From the NCBI RefSeq assembly GCF_000016285.1, contig NC_011989.1:3511001-3575000 (forward strand): DNA of 64,000 nt. The letters run 5' to 3'. The stretch's first letter is position 1; every line of letters begins with the position of its first letter. Below the pieces are notes generated by a model that saw nothing but the letters and a program-made list of their open reading frames with translations, did not search any database and was not told the origin of the DNA. This DNA is from Allorhizobium ampelinum S4. Lineage in GTDB: Bacteria > Pseudomonadota > Alphaproteobacteria > Rhizobiales > Rhizobiaceae. This document shows, piece by piece, positions 26,824 through 35,721 of the stretch. Position numbers and translations under genes: made by a program.

Positions 26824-27417
26824 ATGTATTTGATAAAAATAACCGTACTGATTACGTCCTGGGCTTTTGTTTTTGCCCCGCCGACATGGGCGCAAAATAT
26901 CCCCGCCCCCATTCACGGCGTGACCTTTGAAGAATGGGCAGCCGCCAACGCCCGTATCGCCAACAATATGGACAAAAGCGAGGTTGAGAACATACTGGGC
27001 GTGACCGAAACGCAATTTCAGGAGGTCGATGCTGGCTTTACCAAGGCATGGAAAGAATCGCCCGACCCGCAACGCGAATTCTCCCGTCTCTATGGCGAGG
27101 CATTTGCCAATCCCAACAGCGGTCGATTTGCCAAGGCCCCGATGCAGGTGGCACAGAAAGGCAAGCTGGCGACCTTTGAAGACTATGCGAGAGTTCAAGG
27201 CCACCTGCAAGCGGCTGTCAAATTCGGCATCGACCCACAGAAGGTTCTCGAGGAACACGGCCTTACCGTCTACGAATTCTCGCAGGAAGCCGGACAATGG
27301 GTTCAAAAGCTCGCAACCCAGGCAAAAGCCGGTGGAGATGGCCAGTCGATCATGCAGTGGCACGACAGGCTGGCCTTCTATGAAGAACAATACAGCAAGG
27401 GTTATGCAAAACCGTGA
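26824..27417 (+). CDS. Secreted protein of unknown function
   Basis: A 197-residue protein with a signal peptide (about residues 1-23, ending WAQN), so it is exported. The mature part is hydrophilic and helical, with blocks GVTFEEWAAANARIAN, REFSRLYGEAFANPNSGRF and YARVQGHLQAAVKFGID that look like a conserved fold rather than low complexity. I do not recognise the family. An AGGA ribosome site precedes the ATG. The gene is alone, divergent from an MBL hydrolase and followed after 262 bases by ffh. Confidence 0.75.
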   Translation: MYLIKITVLITSWAFVFAPPTWAQNIPAPIHGVTFEEWAAANARIANNMDKSEVENILGVTETQFQEVDAGFTKAWKESPDPQREFSRLYGEAFANPNSGRFAKAPMQVAQKGKLATFEDYARVQGHLQAAVKFGIDPQKVLEEHGLTVYEFSQEAGQWVQKLATQAKAGGDGQSIMQWHDRLAFYEEQYSKGYAKP

Positions 27418-27466
27418 GGCATACCCTCGCGAAACCCTCATCCGCACTGCTCAAGGCAAAGCATTC

Positions 27467-27495
27467 TTGACTCCTGCGGCATTTTGCTGTTTACC
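27467..27495 (+). promoter_or_regulatory. Weak candidate promoter upstream of ffh
   Basis: TTGACT at 27467-27472 is a near-consensus -35 box; the -10 position 17 bases on (TTTACC, 27490-27495) is a poor match. The only reason to list it is its position before the ffh leader hairpin. Confidence 0.22.
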
Positions 27496-27574
27496 ACTCC
27501 CAAATCTGCGACGAGACATGACTCCGAGCCGCCGACCGGGACCCGTAAAGGTATAAAGAGTTCCCGGAGGTCAA

Positions 27575-27609
27575 CACCCGACAGCGCGATGCGCCCTCGG
27601 GTGATTTTT
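27575..27609 (+). terminator. Hairpin with T-run in the ffh leader (terminator or attenuator)
   Basis: CACCCGA (27575-27581) pairs with TCGGGTG (27597-27603), with an inner GCGC-GAT-GCGC stem, followed by ATTTTT. It lies 70 bases before the ffh start and 158 bases after the preceding gene. It may terminate the upstream gene or attenuate ffh. Confidence 0.6.
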
Positions 27610-27679
27610 GGCTTTGCGTCTTGTTTTCGGCACAGGAAAACCCGAGGTTTGGGGCAACCCAACCCATGAGGATGATGCG

Positions 27680-29260
27680 ATGTTTGAGAACCTGCAGGAC
27701 CGCCTTGGCTCCATCTTGAATGGACTGACCGGCCGTGGCGCGTTGTCGGAAGCCGATGTTTCCGCCGCCCTGCGGGAGGTTCGCCGCGCCCTGCTGGAAG
27801 CCGACGTCGCCTTGGAAGTGGTGCGCAGCTTTACCGACAAGGTGCGGGAAAAGGCGGTTGGTGCCGCCGTTCTGAAAGCCATCAAGCCCGGCCAGATGGT
27901 CGTCAAGATCGTCCATGACGAATTGGTCGACATGCTGGGCGCAGAAGGCGTCTCCATCGACCTGCACGCACCGGCCCCGGTTGTCATCATGATGGTCGGC
28001 CTCCAAGGCTCGGGCAAGACCACGACGACCGGCAAGATCGCCAAGCGGTTGACCGACCGCGATCGCAAAAAGGTCCTGATGGCCTCGCTGGACACCCGCC
28101 GTCCCGCCGCCCAGGAACAATTGCGGCAATTGGGCGTGCAGACCGGCGTCGATACGCTGCCGATCATTGTAGGCCAGTCGCCGACCGATATTGCCAGCCG
28201 CGCCGTGCAGGCGGCCAAGCTCGGCGGCCATGACGTCGTCATCCTCGATACCGCAGGCCGTACGCATATCGACGAGCCCTTGATGGTCGAAATGGCCGAC
28301 ATCAAGAAGAATGCCAAGCCGCACGAAATTCTGCTGGTTGCCGATGCGCTGACCGGTCAGGACGCCGTCAATCTCGCCCGCAATTTCGATGAGCGCGTCG
28401 GCATTACCGGCCTGGTCCTGACCCGTATGGACGGCGATGGCCGTGGCGGCGCGGCCCTGTCCATGCGCGCCGTCACCGGCAAGCCGATCAAGCTGATCGG
28501 CGTCGGCGAAAAGATGACGGAACTGGACGAGTTCCATCCGCGCCGGATTGCCGACCGCATTCTCGGCATGGGCGATATCGTTTCGCTGGTCGAAAAGGCC
28601 GCTGAAAATATTGACGCCGAAAAGGCCGCCGCCATGGCCGCCAAGATGGCCAAGGGCAAGTTCGATCTCGACGACCTCGCCGACCAGCTGCGCCAGATGC
28701 AGAAAATGGGCGGCATGGGCGGCATTATGGGCCTGATGCCCGGCATGGCCGGAATGAAGGACAAGATGGCCGCCTCAGGCATGGACGACAAGATGTTCGG
28801 TCGCCAGATCGCCATCATCTCGTCGATGACCAAGGCCGAGCGCACCAATCCCGACATTCTCAAGCATTCCCGCAAGAAGCGCATTGCCAAGGGCTCCGGC
28901 ACCGATGCGTCCGAGATCAACAAGCTTTTGAAAATGCACCGCCAGATGGCCGACATGATGAAAATGATGGGCGGCAAGAAGGGCGGCGGCATGATGAAGC
29001 AGCTGATGGGCGGTCTGGCCGGCAAAATGGGCATGGGTGGAATGGGCGGGATGGGCGGGATGGGTGGCATGCCGGATCTCAGCTCCATGGACCCCAAGCA
29101 GCTGGAAGCGCTGGCACGCCAGGCTGAAGCCGCCGGTATCAAGCCGCCTCCGGGCCTGGGTGGTAGCATGGGTGGCGGGCTTCCCGGCCTGGGTGGTGGA
29201 AAATTGCCTGGACTTGGTGGAGGCTTTCCCGGCCTTCCCGGTCTCCCAAAGAAGAAGTGA
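27680..29260 (+). CDS. ffh: Signal recognition particle protein Ffh (SRP54)
   Basis: A 526-residue SRP GTPase. The N domain (residues 1-90) is followed by the G domain with GLQGSGKTTTTGK, the DTRRPAAQEQL block, DTAGRTHIDE and TRMDGDGRGGAAL. The methionine-rich M domain starts at about residue 325. The C-terminal 75 residues form a Gly/Met then Gly/Pro/Leu low-complexity tail with repeated GGM units, longer than in E. coli. It binds 4.5S RNA and signal sequences on ribosomes and docks to FtsY. The ATG at 27680 is the family start. The chorismate mutase gene follows after 12 bases. Confidence 0.97.
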   Translation: MFENLQDRLGSILNGLTGRGALSEADVSAALREVRRALLEADVALEVVRSFTDKVREKAVGAAVLKAIKPGQMVVKIVHDELVDMLGAEGVSIDLHAPAPVVIMMVGLQGSGKTTTTGKIAKRLTDRDRKKVLMASLDTRRPAAQEQLRQLGVQTGVDTLPIIVGQSPTDIASRAVQAAKLGGHDVVILDTAGRTHIDEPLMVEMADIKKNAKPHEILLVADALTGQDAVNLARNFDERVGITGLVLTRMDGDGRGGAALSMRAVTGKPIKLIGVGEKMTELDEFHPRRIADRILGMGDIVSLVEKAAENIDAEKAAAMAAKMAKGKFDLDDLADQLRQMQKMGGMGGIMGLMPGMAGMKDKMAASGMDDKMFGRQIAIISSMTKAERTNPDILKHSRKKRIAKGSGTDASEINKLLKMHRQMADMMKMMGGKKGGGMMKQLMGGLAGKMGMGGMGGMGGMGGMPDLSSMDPKQLEALARQAEAAGIKPPPGLGGSMGGGLPGLGGGKLPGLGGGFPGLPGLPKKK

Positions 29261-29272
29261 GGATAGCTGCCG

Positions 29273-29605
29273 ATGTCCCTTCCCGTGTTTGATACCGCCA
29301 TCAGACAGGAACTTGCCGGTTACCGCCAGTCGATTGACAATATCGACGCGGCACTGGTGCATATGCTGGCCGAACGCTTCCGCTGCACACAGGCAGTCGG
29401 CGTGCTGAAAGCCAAATACGACCTTCCAGCCGCCGATCCAGCGCGGGAGGAATACCAGATTGAACGTTTGCGGCAGCTTGCCAAGGACGCCCAACTCGAC
29501 CCGGATTTTGCCGAGACTTTCCTGAATTTCATCATCAAGGAAGTTATCCGGCATCATGAAGCCATTGCGGCTGAACATAGCAGTCAAACGGAACAGACCG
29601 CCTGA
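29273..29605 (+). CDS. AroQ-class chorismate mutase
   Basis: A 110-residue helical protein of the AroQ fold. The family pattern is seen as RQSIDNIDAALVHMLAERF, then GVLKAKYDLPAADPAREEYQ, with the basic and Gln active-site residues (Arg in helix 1, Lys in VLKAKY, Arg in REEYQIERL). It converts chorismate to prephenate on the way to phenylalanine and tyrosine. It is placed between ffh and rpsP on the same strand, 12 bases after ffh, an arrangement found in several rhizobia. Isochorismate pyruvate-lyase activity is an alternative in this fold. Confidence 0.88.
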   Translation: MSLPVFDTAIRQELAGYRQSIDNIDAALVHMLAERFRCTQAVGVLKAKYDLPAADPAREEYQIERLRQLAKDAQLDPDFAETFLNFIIKEVIRHHEAIAAEHSSQTEQTA

Positions 29606-29669
29606 CGGCGGCCTCAACAACAGACCGGACGCCACAGACCGCGCCGGTTAAAAACCAAGGAGTATACCC

Positions 29670-30041
29670 ATGTCCCTCAAGATTCGTCTCGCCCGTGGCG
29701 GTTCCAAGAAGCGTCCTTACTACCAGATCGTCATCGCCGACGCCCGCAGCCCGCGCGATGGCCGTTTCCTGGAAAAGGTTGGTTCCTGGAACCCGATGCT
29801 CGGCAAGGACAATGAAAAGCGCGTTGAACTGAACGCCGACCGTATCAAGGAATGGATTGCCAAGGGCGCACAGCCGACCGACCGCGTTCTGAAGTTCCTC
29901 GCAGAAGCTGGCCTGGCTGAACGCGCTGCACGCAGCAACCCTGAAAAGGCAAAGCCCGGCAAGCGCGCTGTCGAGCGTCTGGCTGAAAAGAAGCAGAAGG
30001 CTGATGCCCTGGCTGCTGCAACTGCCGAAGCCGCTGAATAA
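29670..30041 (+). CDS. rpsP: 30S ribosomal protein S16
   Basis: A 123-residue protein. [20 protein letters not shown] is the invariant S16 N-terminus, followed by [17 protein letters not shown]. The E. coli protein is 82 residues; here about 40 extra residues form a Lys/Ala/Glu-rich tail ([20 protein letters not shown]), common in Rhizobiales. It opens the rpsP-rimM-trmD group. An inverted repeat and T-rich stretch directly follow it. Confidence 0.97.
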
Positions 30042-30064
30042 TCGGTTTGAAATGATTTGACCGA

Positions 30065-30100
30065 CGGGCGGCATGGTTTCATGTCGCCCGTTTGTCGTTT
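30065..30100 (+). terminator. Hairpin between rpsP and rimM (partial terminator)
   Basis: CGGGCGGCATG (30065-30075) pairs with CATGTCGCCCG (30080-30090, one G-U) around GTTT, followed by TTTGTCGTTT. It lies 23 bases after the rpsP stop. The T-run is interrupted, so termination may be partial. Confidence 0.6.
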
Positions 30101-30165
30101 ATTCTTCCTCCGCGTCTACCCATTTTCAAACAGCCCCCGACTGTCGCCAAGGACCTTCATCCGCC

Positions 30166-30738
30166 ATGACCAAGCTTGAAAATCCCGTGCTGATGGCCGT
30201 TATCGGTGCCGCCCAGGGCCTCCGTGGCGAAGTGCGGGTGAAGTCCTTCACCGCCGATCCGATGGCGCTTGGCGATTACGGCAAACTGCATGCCGGAGAT
30301 GGCCGGGTCTTTGAGGTGCTGGATATTCGTGAGGCGAAAACCGTTGTCGTGGTGCGCTTTCGCGGCGTCAATGACCGCAATGCCGCCGAAGCCTTGAACG
30401 GGCTGGAACTGTTTATCGAGCGCAGTGCGCTGCCCGATGAAGAACTTGATGATGACGAATTCTACTATGCCGACCTGGAGGGTCTGGCGGTGGTGGATGC
30501 TGAAGGCAATAGCTACGGCACCGTGACGGCGGTATTCGATTTCGGCGCAGGCGATCTGCTGGAAGTAAAAGGACCGGGCAAGCGCCCCGTTCTTGTGCCA
30601 TTTTCCGAGGCCGCCGTGCTGCAAATCGATCTGGAGGAAGGCAAGCTGTTGATCGACCCGGAAGCAGCAGGCCTGAAGGACGACGGGAGCGAGGAACCGT
30701 TCAGCGCCGATGGCAAGCCGAAGAGCGGCGGCCGCTGA
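30166..30738 (+). CDS. rimM: Ribosome maturation factor RimM
   Basis: A 190-residue 30S assembly factor that binds S19 and acts on the 16S rRNA head. The N-terminal domain has [20 protein letters not shown], and the PRC-barrel domain has [16 protein letters not shown] and [20 protein letters not shown]. The ATG at 30166 follows an AAGGA site at moderate distance; an upstream frame without family similarity was left out. A non-conserved acidic tail of 25 residues ends the protein. It is one base from trmD. Confidence 0.95.
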   Translation: MTKLENPVLMAVIGAAQGLRGEVRVKSFTADPMALGDYGKLHAGDGRVFEVLDIREAKTVVVVRFRGVNDRNAAEALNGLELFIERSALPDEELDDDEFYYADLEGLAVVDAEGNSYGTVTAVFDFGAGDLLEVKGPGKRPVLVPFSEAAVLQIDLEEGKLLIDPEAAGLKDDGSEEPFSADGKPKSGGR

Positions 30739-30739
30739 T

Positions 30740-31459
30740 ATGACCTTTCAGGCAACTGTGCTGACGCTCTACCCGGAGATGTTTCCCGGGCATCTCGGCG
30801 TGTCGCTGGCAGGCCGAGCGCTGGAGCGCGGCCAATGGGCCATGGAGGCGGTGCAGATCCGCGATTTTGCCAGTGACAAGCACCGTAGCGTTGATGATAC
30901 GCCCGCCGGTGGTGGGGCAGGCATGGTGCTGAAGCCGGATGTGCTGGCCAAAGCCATAGACAGTCTGGGAAACGATGACCGCCCCCGCCTGCTGATGAGC
31001 CCACGGGGCAGGCCGCTCACCCAGAAACGGGTCCGCGAAATCGCTGGCGGTAGCGGCGTGGTGATCGTCTGCGGACGATTTGAGGGTGTCGACCAGCGGG
31101 TCATTGAGGCCCGCAATCTGGAGGAAGTCTCCATCGGCGATTATATTCTCTCAGGCGGAGAGCCAGCGGCCCTGACGCTTCTGGATGCCGTGGTGCGTAT
31201 CATCCCAGGCGTGATGGGCAATGACCTGTCCGGCCTGCATGAAAGCTTCGAGGGCGGATTGCTGGAACATCCGCATTATACCCGCCCGCAAGTCTTCGAG
31301 GGACGCGAGATCCCGGCGGTGCTGACCTCGGGCAATCACGGTGCCATCGAGGCCTGGCGCCAGGAGCAATCTGAGACACTGACCCGCGAGCGGCGACCCG
31401 ATTTGCTTTCTCAGCCCTCAGCAAATCAACCCCAGGCCAATCAGCCTTTAAAAAAGTAA
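30740..31459 (+). CDS. trmD: tRNA (guanine-N1-)-methyltransferase TrmD
   Basis: A 239-residue SPOUT methyltransferase that makes m1G37 in tRNAs reading CNN codons, preventing +1 frameshifts. The SAM-binding trefoil knot is seen in [24 protein letters not shown] and [14 protein letters not shown]. The ATG at 30740 follows the rimM stop by one base. A polar Gln/Asn/Pro-rich tail (about 15 residues) extends past the conserved end, and its 3' end overlaps the convergent TauE gene by 19 bases. In E. coli rplS follows trmD; here it is separated. Confidence 0.96.
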   Translation: MTFQATVLTLYPEMFPGHLGVSLAGRALERGQWAMEAVQIRDFASDKHRSVDDTPAGGGAGMVLKPDVLAKAIDSLGNDDRPRLLMSPRGRPLTQKRVREIAGGSGVVIVCGRFEGVDQRVIEARNLEEVSIGDYILSGGEPAALTLLDAVVRIIPGVMGNDLSGLHESFEGGLLEHPHYTRPQVFEGREIPAVLTSGNHGAIEAWRQEQSETLTRERRPDLLSQPSANQPQANQPLKK

Positions 31460-32184
31460 TAGATCGCCAGCGACAGGCCAGCGGCGATCACCAGCCAGCG
31501 CAGCAATGTCTGCGGCGCACGTTTGGCCATGTGCACGCCAGCATAGCCACCCAATGCCGCCGCAGGCAGCATAATGCCCGCATGCAGCCACGACACTGCG
31601 CCAGCCGTTGCAAACACCAGGATGGCAATCGCGGCGATGACAATAGCCAGCAGGTTTTTCAGCGCATTCAGGTGGTGGTAATCGCCGCCGCTGGCAAATT
31701 GCAGCGAGGCCAGCATCATGATGCCCATGCCCGCCCCGAAAAATCCGCCATAGATAGAGGTGATGCCCTGCAACAGCAATCCGAGCAGGTTGGCGGGGTG
31801 CTGCTGATCAGCCTTGCGCCTCAGCCGGGGACCAAGCGCAAACACCAGCGTTGCCATCAGCAACAGCCAAGGCACCAGGCGGCTAAAGGTGGGATTGGAG
31901 AGGGAAATCAGGATCAGCGCGCCGACCAGCGAACCAACGGCTGAGATGAACGACAGCAGCGCAGCACTTTTCCAATGGGCAGCGATTTCACGCCGATAGG
32001 CGAGCGTCGAGGTGATATAGCCGGGAAACTGGATGATGGAGGAGGTCGCATTGGCCGTGACCGATGGCAGGCCCGCCAAAGTCAGCACCCCGAAGGTCAG
32101 AAACGTGCCGCCACCGGCAATGGCATTGACCACCGCCGAGAAAAACCCGGCGACAAACATCAGACTGATGATTTCGATTGACAT
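31441..32184 (-). CDS. TauE/SafE family sulfite or anion exporter-like membrane protein
   Basis: A 247-residue protein with about eight hydrophobic segments. The duplicated family motifs are [19 protein letters not shown] near the N-terminus and [16 protein letters not shown] in the second half. TauE/SafE proteins move sulfonates, sulfite or sulfoacetate; the substrate here is not determined. The ATG at 32184 has a strong GGGGGAG site; a longer frame upstream is not conserved. It points against trmD, overlapping its end by 19 bases, and is divergent from rplS. Confidence 0.9.
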   Translation of the reverse strand: MSIEIISLMFVAGFFSAVVNAIAGGGTFLTFGVLTLAGLPSVTANATSSIIQFPGYITSTLAYRREIAAHWKSAALLSFISAVGSLVGALILISLSNPTFSRLVPWLLLMATLVFALGPRLRRKADQQHPANLLGLLLQGITSIYGGFFGAGMGIMMLASLQFASGGDYHHLNALKNLLAIVIAAIAILVFATAGAVSWLHAGIMLPAAALGGYAGVHMAKRAPQTLLRWLVIAAGLSLAIYYFFKG

Positions 32185-32458
32185 GAATTGCTCCCCCCGC
32201 GCCGTTATTGCAAGAGGCTGCGGCCCGCGCAAGCCGATCACCCGAGCAAAATTCTTGGGAGCAAGGGATGACAAGCCGGACCGATTGGTATAAGGGCAGG
32301 CGCAGAAACGGGTGTAATCCCGTCGACGAGACTGAAAAGACCGAAAACAAAGAACTGCGAAACCGCTCCCGCCGCAAGGCGTCATCCCGAGGCTTTGGAC
32401 CCAAGGACGAATGATGAGCGCTCTGGCTGTTTCAGAAGAACTTGAAAAGGTTAAACCG

Positions 32459-33001
32459 ATGAACATCATTCAGCAGCTGGAAGCCGAACAGGCCGCCACG
32501 ATCGAAGCCAAGCGCACCCTGCCGGAATTTTCTCCTGGCGATACGCTGCGCGTCAACGTCCGCGTCACGGAAGGCAACCGTACCCGCGTACAGGCCTATG
32601 AAGGCGTTTGCATTGCCCGCTCCGGCGGCAGCATCAACGAAAGCTTCACCGTTCGCAAGATTTCCTACGGCGAAGGCGTCGAGCGCGTTTTCCCGGTCTA
32701 TTCGCCGCTGGTCGAAAGCGTCGAAGTGGTCCGTCGCGGTAAGGTCCGTCGCGCCAAGCTTTACTACCTGCGCGACCGTCGCGGCAAATCCGCTCGTATC
32801 GTTGAAAACACCGGCACCCGCGCCCGCAAGCTGAACGACTCCGAGCGTGCAGCACTTGCCGAGGAAAAGGCACGCCTGGAAGCCGAAAAAGTTGCAGCAG
32901 CACAGGCTCTCGCCGCTGAAAAGGCCGCAGCAGAAGCCGCTGAAAAGGCTGCCGCCGCTGAAGCCGAAGCTGCAAAGGCTGCCGAAGGTTCGGCTGAATA
33001 A
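32459..33001 (+). CDS. rplS: 50S ribosomal protein L19
   Basis: A 180-residue protein. [20 protein letters not shown] and [20 protein letters not shown] are the L19 signatures, with [22 protein letters not shown] near the end of the core. E. coli L19 is 115 residues; here a 55-residue Ala/Glu/Lys coiled-coil-like tail is added. The ATG at 32459 has an AAAGG site and fits the family; an in-frame start 48 bases upstream does not. It has its own leader and a strong terminator, apart from trmD. Confidence 0.97.
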   Translation: MNIIQQLEAEQAATIEAKRTLPEFSPGDTLRVNVRVTEGNRTRVQAYEGVCIARSGGSINESFTVRKISYGEGVERVFPVYSPLVESVEVVRRGKVRRAKLYYLRDRRGKSARIVENTGTRARKLNDSERAALAEEKARLEAEKVAAAQALAAEKAAAEAAEKAAAAEAEAAKAAEGSAE

Positions 33002-33021
33002 GTCTGGCATAGTCTTTCTGA

Positions 33022-33049
33022 AAAAGGCGGTCTTCGGGCCGCCTTTTTT
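33022..33049 (+). terminator. Rho-independent terminator of rplS
   Basis: AAAGGCGG and CCGCCTTT pair around a TTCG-closed loop, followed by six T. It lies about 22 bases after the rplS stop. Confidence 0.92.
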
Positions 33050-33224
33050 GTTGCCATCCGCTCATTCAACACATTGGCAACACAGGGGCAGCACAGGAAT
33101 AACCCTGCGGCCACGCGACGCAGGGCCGTTGCCAGATAATGATCTTGAAACATTGCGGTCTCCCGCTTACTGCTGATCAGGCTGTGGCGGTTCGGCAAGC
33201 ACCGGCACGATCAAGGGAAAGCGG

Positions 33225-33629
33225 ATGCGCGCAAGGCGGATGACATGGCAAATGGCGGTGCACGTCTGGTGCATGATCGCTGTTGTCGCGATTGGCTTTG
33301 CCCATAAAGCCCCTCAGGCTTTTGCAACACCGCAAATCCCAACGGAATTTGCCGCCTATACCCTCCCGGATGGTTCGCTACCGGTCCTGTGCATCTCCAG
33401 CCAAACCTCCTTTGCGCCTGAAGATCACGGCAAAGCCCACGGGCATCTATCCCAAAGCGGCTGCGAAGCCTGCCGTATCGGCGCCTCCATCCTGCTGCCC
33501 ATGCCTGCGGATACGATTGGCGTGGCGGCCCGAGCCAGCCTTGAAACGGCAAGTCCGCCTGTTCAAGCACCGGTTATCGCCCGGCTCTTTCCCCCCAATA
33601 GCGCGCCCCGCGCCCCACCCCTTGGCTAA
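33225..33629 (+). CDS. DUF2946-like exported Cys/His protein
   Basis: A 134-residue protein with an N-terminal hydrophobic segment (about residues 10-33) that can act as a signal peptide. The mature region carries the pattern PVLCIS...HGKAHGHLSQSGCEACRIGASILLP: cysteine, histidines and CxxC spaced as in DUF2946-type proteins, which are often found in copper gene clusters. The C-terminus is proline-rich (SAPRAPPLG), also typical. An AAGGGAAA site precedes the ATG at 33225. It opens the PepSY-CopC-CopD cluster, supporting metal binding, though no biochemical role is known. Confidence 0.75.
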   Translation: MRARRMTWQMAVHVWCMIAVVAIGFAHKAPQAFATPQIPTEFAAYTLPDGSLPVLCISSQTSFAPEDHGKAHGHLSQSGCEACRIGASILLPMPADTIGVAARASLETASPPVQAPVIARLFPPNSAPRAPPLG

Positions 33630-33866
33630 CATCTGATCCGGCCATGCTTCTGTTGCGCCCTGCCTCTCTTGCAGCACGGCGAGGAACGCATGGCCATCAC
33701 CGGCAGCAGGGTTTGGTCAACAGGGTTTTTCCTTCGACTGACGCTCAGCTCCATCAGATTTCATGCCTATGGCCCTGCGGGCTTTGCCGGATCACATGCG
33801 TTTGCAGGTCCGCCCGTTGCATGTCCAGCAACCCAAGCCATCAGGCATCCTTCCAAGGTTTCAACC

Positions 33867-35279
33867 ATGTCCACCATCACATCCCTGCCGGTCGAAAAGC
33901 CGGTAGCAGCCTCGACCCGAGGATTTTATTTTGCCGCCTGGCGCTGGCATTTCTATGCAGGGCTCTATGTCGCCCCTTTCCTGATTGTGCTGGCCGTGAC
34001 CGGGCTGATCATGATGTGGAGCGCCACCCTGGTCGGACGCGACGGAGAAAAGGCTTTCACCGTCACCCCCACATCTGCCCAGACGCTTGTGTCGCAACAG
34101 GCAGATGCCGCACTGTCCGCCATTCCGGGAGGGGTTATCGCTCAATATATCGCGCCAGCCACACCAGAAAGTGTGGCGGTTTTCCGGGTTAACCGGGGCC
34201 AAGAGTCGATGATGGTCGCCATCAATCCTTATGACGCGCAAGTGCTGGGTCAATGGAGCCGCCGCACCGCGCTCTACGACCTGGCCGAAAGCATTCACGG
34301 CGACCTGCTGATTGGCACACTCGGCGACAGGCTGATCGAAATCGCCGCCGGGTTCGGCGTGGTGCTGATCATCACCGGGCTTTACATGTGGTGGCCGCGT
34401 CAAGGCGAGAGCTATTTGCGACTGCTCATTCCAAGCTTTGCCGAAAAGGGTCGCCAGCTGTGGAAATCCCTGCACCGCACCATAGGCTTTTACGCCTCGA
34501 TCCTGCTTCTGGTCTTTCTGGTCTCGGGTTTGAGTTGGGCAGGCATCTGGGGGGAAAAATTCACTCAGGCCTGGAGCACCTTCCCGATTGGCAAATGGAG
34601 CGATGCTCCATTATCCGATGCGACCCATGCCACCATGAACCATGGCAGTATCAAGGATGTTCCCTGGACGCTGGAACAGGCCCCCATGCCGATGTCCGGC
34701 TCCGCCGCCGGTCATGCCGGCCTGCCGGGTGGACAGACGGTGACGCTGGACAATGTCATCGCCTTTGCCCGCGCCATCGGCTTCGATCACCGCTTCCAGC
34801 TGAATTTCCCCAAGGACGAAACCGGCGTCTGGAGTATTTCGCGCGATACGATGAGCAATGACAGCACCAACCCGCTGTTGGACCGCACCGTGCATATCGA
34901 CCGCTATAGCGGCAAGGTGCTGGCCGATATCAAATATGAAAACTATGGTCTGGCTGGCAAGGCCATGGCCGTGGGCGTTTCCTTTCACATGGGTACGATT
35001 GGCCTGTGGAATCTGGCACTGGTCACCGTTTACTGTCTGGCGGTGATTTTCCTCAGCGTCAGCGGCATCGTTATGTGGTGGATACGCCGTCCGAAAGGCG
35101 CGTCACGGCTGATGGCGCCCGCCTATCCATCCGACATGCGCCTCTGGAAAACCGGAGCGATCGTCATGCTGCTCACCTCCCTGCTGTTTCCGCTGACGGG
35201 CGCGGCGCTGCTGGCTGTCATCCTGCTCGATATGGTGCTGATCCGCCGGATCAGGCCGTTGAAAAGGGCATTGAGCTAA
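33867..35279 (+). CDS. PepSY-associated transmembrane protein
   Basis: A 470-residue inner-membrane protein of the PepSY-TM (COG3182) family, with helices near residues 30-50, 160-180, 205-225, 375-400 and 425-460. The family pattern is seen in WRWHFYAGLYVAPFLIVLAVTGL, ESIHGDLLIGTLGDRLIEIAAG, WKSLHRTIGFYASILLLVFL and SFHMGTIGLWNLALV, with histidines that may bind haem or metal. Members are linked to iron-siderophore reduction or copper handling. The ATG at 33867 has AAGG at eight bases; an upstream in-frame stretch has no similarity. It lies between DUF2946 and copC genes on the same strand. Confidence 0.88.
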   Translation: MSTITSLPVEKPVAASTRGFYFAAWRWHFYAGLYVAPFLIVLAVTGLIMMWSATLVGRDGEKAFTVTPTSAQTLVSQQADAALSAIPGGVIAQYIAPATPESVAVFRVNRGQESMMVAINPYDAQVLGQWSRRTALYDLAESIHGDLLIGTLGDRLIEIAAGFGVVLIITGLYMWWPRQGESYLRLLIPSFAEKGRQLWKSLHRTIGFYASILLLVFLVSGLSWAGIWGEKFTQAWSTFPIGKWSDAPLSDATHATMNHGSIKDVPWTLEQAPMPMSGSAAGHAGLPGGQTVTLDNVIAFARAIGFDHRFQLNFPKDETGVWSISRDTMSNDSTNPLLDRTVHIDRYSGKVLADIKYENYGLAGKAMAVGVSFHMGTIGLWNLALVTVYCLAVIFLSVSGIVMWWIRRPKGASRLMAPAYPSDMRLWKTGAIVMLLTSLLFPLTGAALLAVILLDMVLIRRIRPLKRALS

Positions 35280-35349
35280 ACCGAAACTCAAAGGCGGCGC
35301 ATCGAAAGCCGCCAGCAATCCATCCCACCCAAAACCAAAGGACATGATC

Positions 35350-35721
35350 ATGACTGTCACATCCAGAACACTGGCCACATTTGCCCTCTTCGGCGCCCTG
35401 GCCCTGGCAGGCCAAGCCTTCGCCCACGCTCATCTGGCCAGTGTCGCCCCGGCGGACAAGGCGACCATTGCCAGCGCTCCGAAAACCATCGACCTCAGCT
35501 TTACCGAAGGGCTTGAGCCGAAATTTTCCGGCGTCGACATCACCGGCCCGCAACAGCAAAAGATCAAGACCGGTGAAGCCGTGGTCAGCAAGGACGGCAA
35601 GGGCCTGAGCGTTCCGCTCAGTGAGCCGCTTGCTCCTGGCGCCTATAGTGTCGAATGGCATGTTCTGTCGGTCGATGGTCATAAGTCCAACGGTACGACC
35701 AGCTTTACCGTCAAGCCGTGA
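35350..35721 (+). CDS. copC: Copper-binding periplasmic protein CopC
   Basis: A 123-residue protein. A signal peptide of about 25 residues ends in AFA, so the mature protein starts HAHLASVAPAD: His at position 1 and 3 are the Cu(II) ligands of CopC. SFTEGLEPKFSGVDI and the C-terminal GAYSVEWHVLSVDGHKSNG are CopC domain blocks, including the last Asp/His site. No Met-rich Cu(I) loop is evident, so it may bind only Cu(II). The second ATG (35350) was chosen because the AAAGGA site fits it better than the one at 35344. The stop overlaps the copD start. Confidence 0.93.
   Translation: MTVTSRTLATFALFGALALAGQAFAHAHLASVAPADKATIASAPKTIDLSFTEGLEPKFSGVDITGPQQQKIKTGEAVVSKDGKGLSVPLSEPLAPGAYSVEWHVLSVDGHKSNGTTSFTVKP

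Noticed and set aside
27418..27679. Possible 4.5S (SRP) RNA gene beside ffh
   Set aside because: The conserved GGTCAGG...GGAAGGAAGCAG core of SRP RNA is not present in this gap on either strand.
33630..33866. Longer N-terminus for the PepSY protein (in-frame start at 33669 or 33690)
   Set aside because: These residues do not look like a signal peptide or family sequence, and AAGG fits the ATG at 33867.
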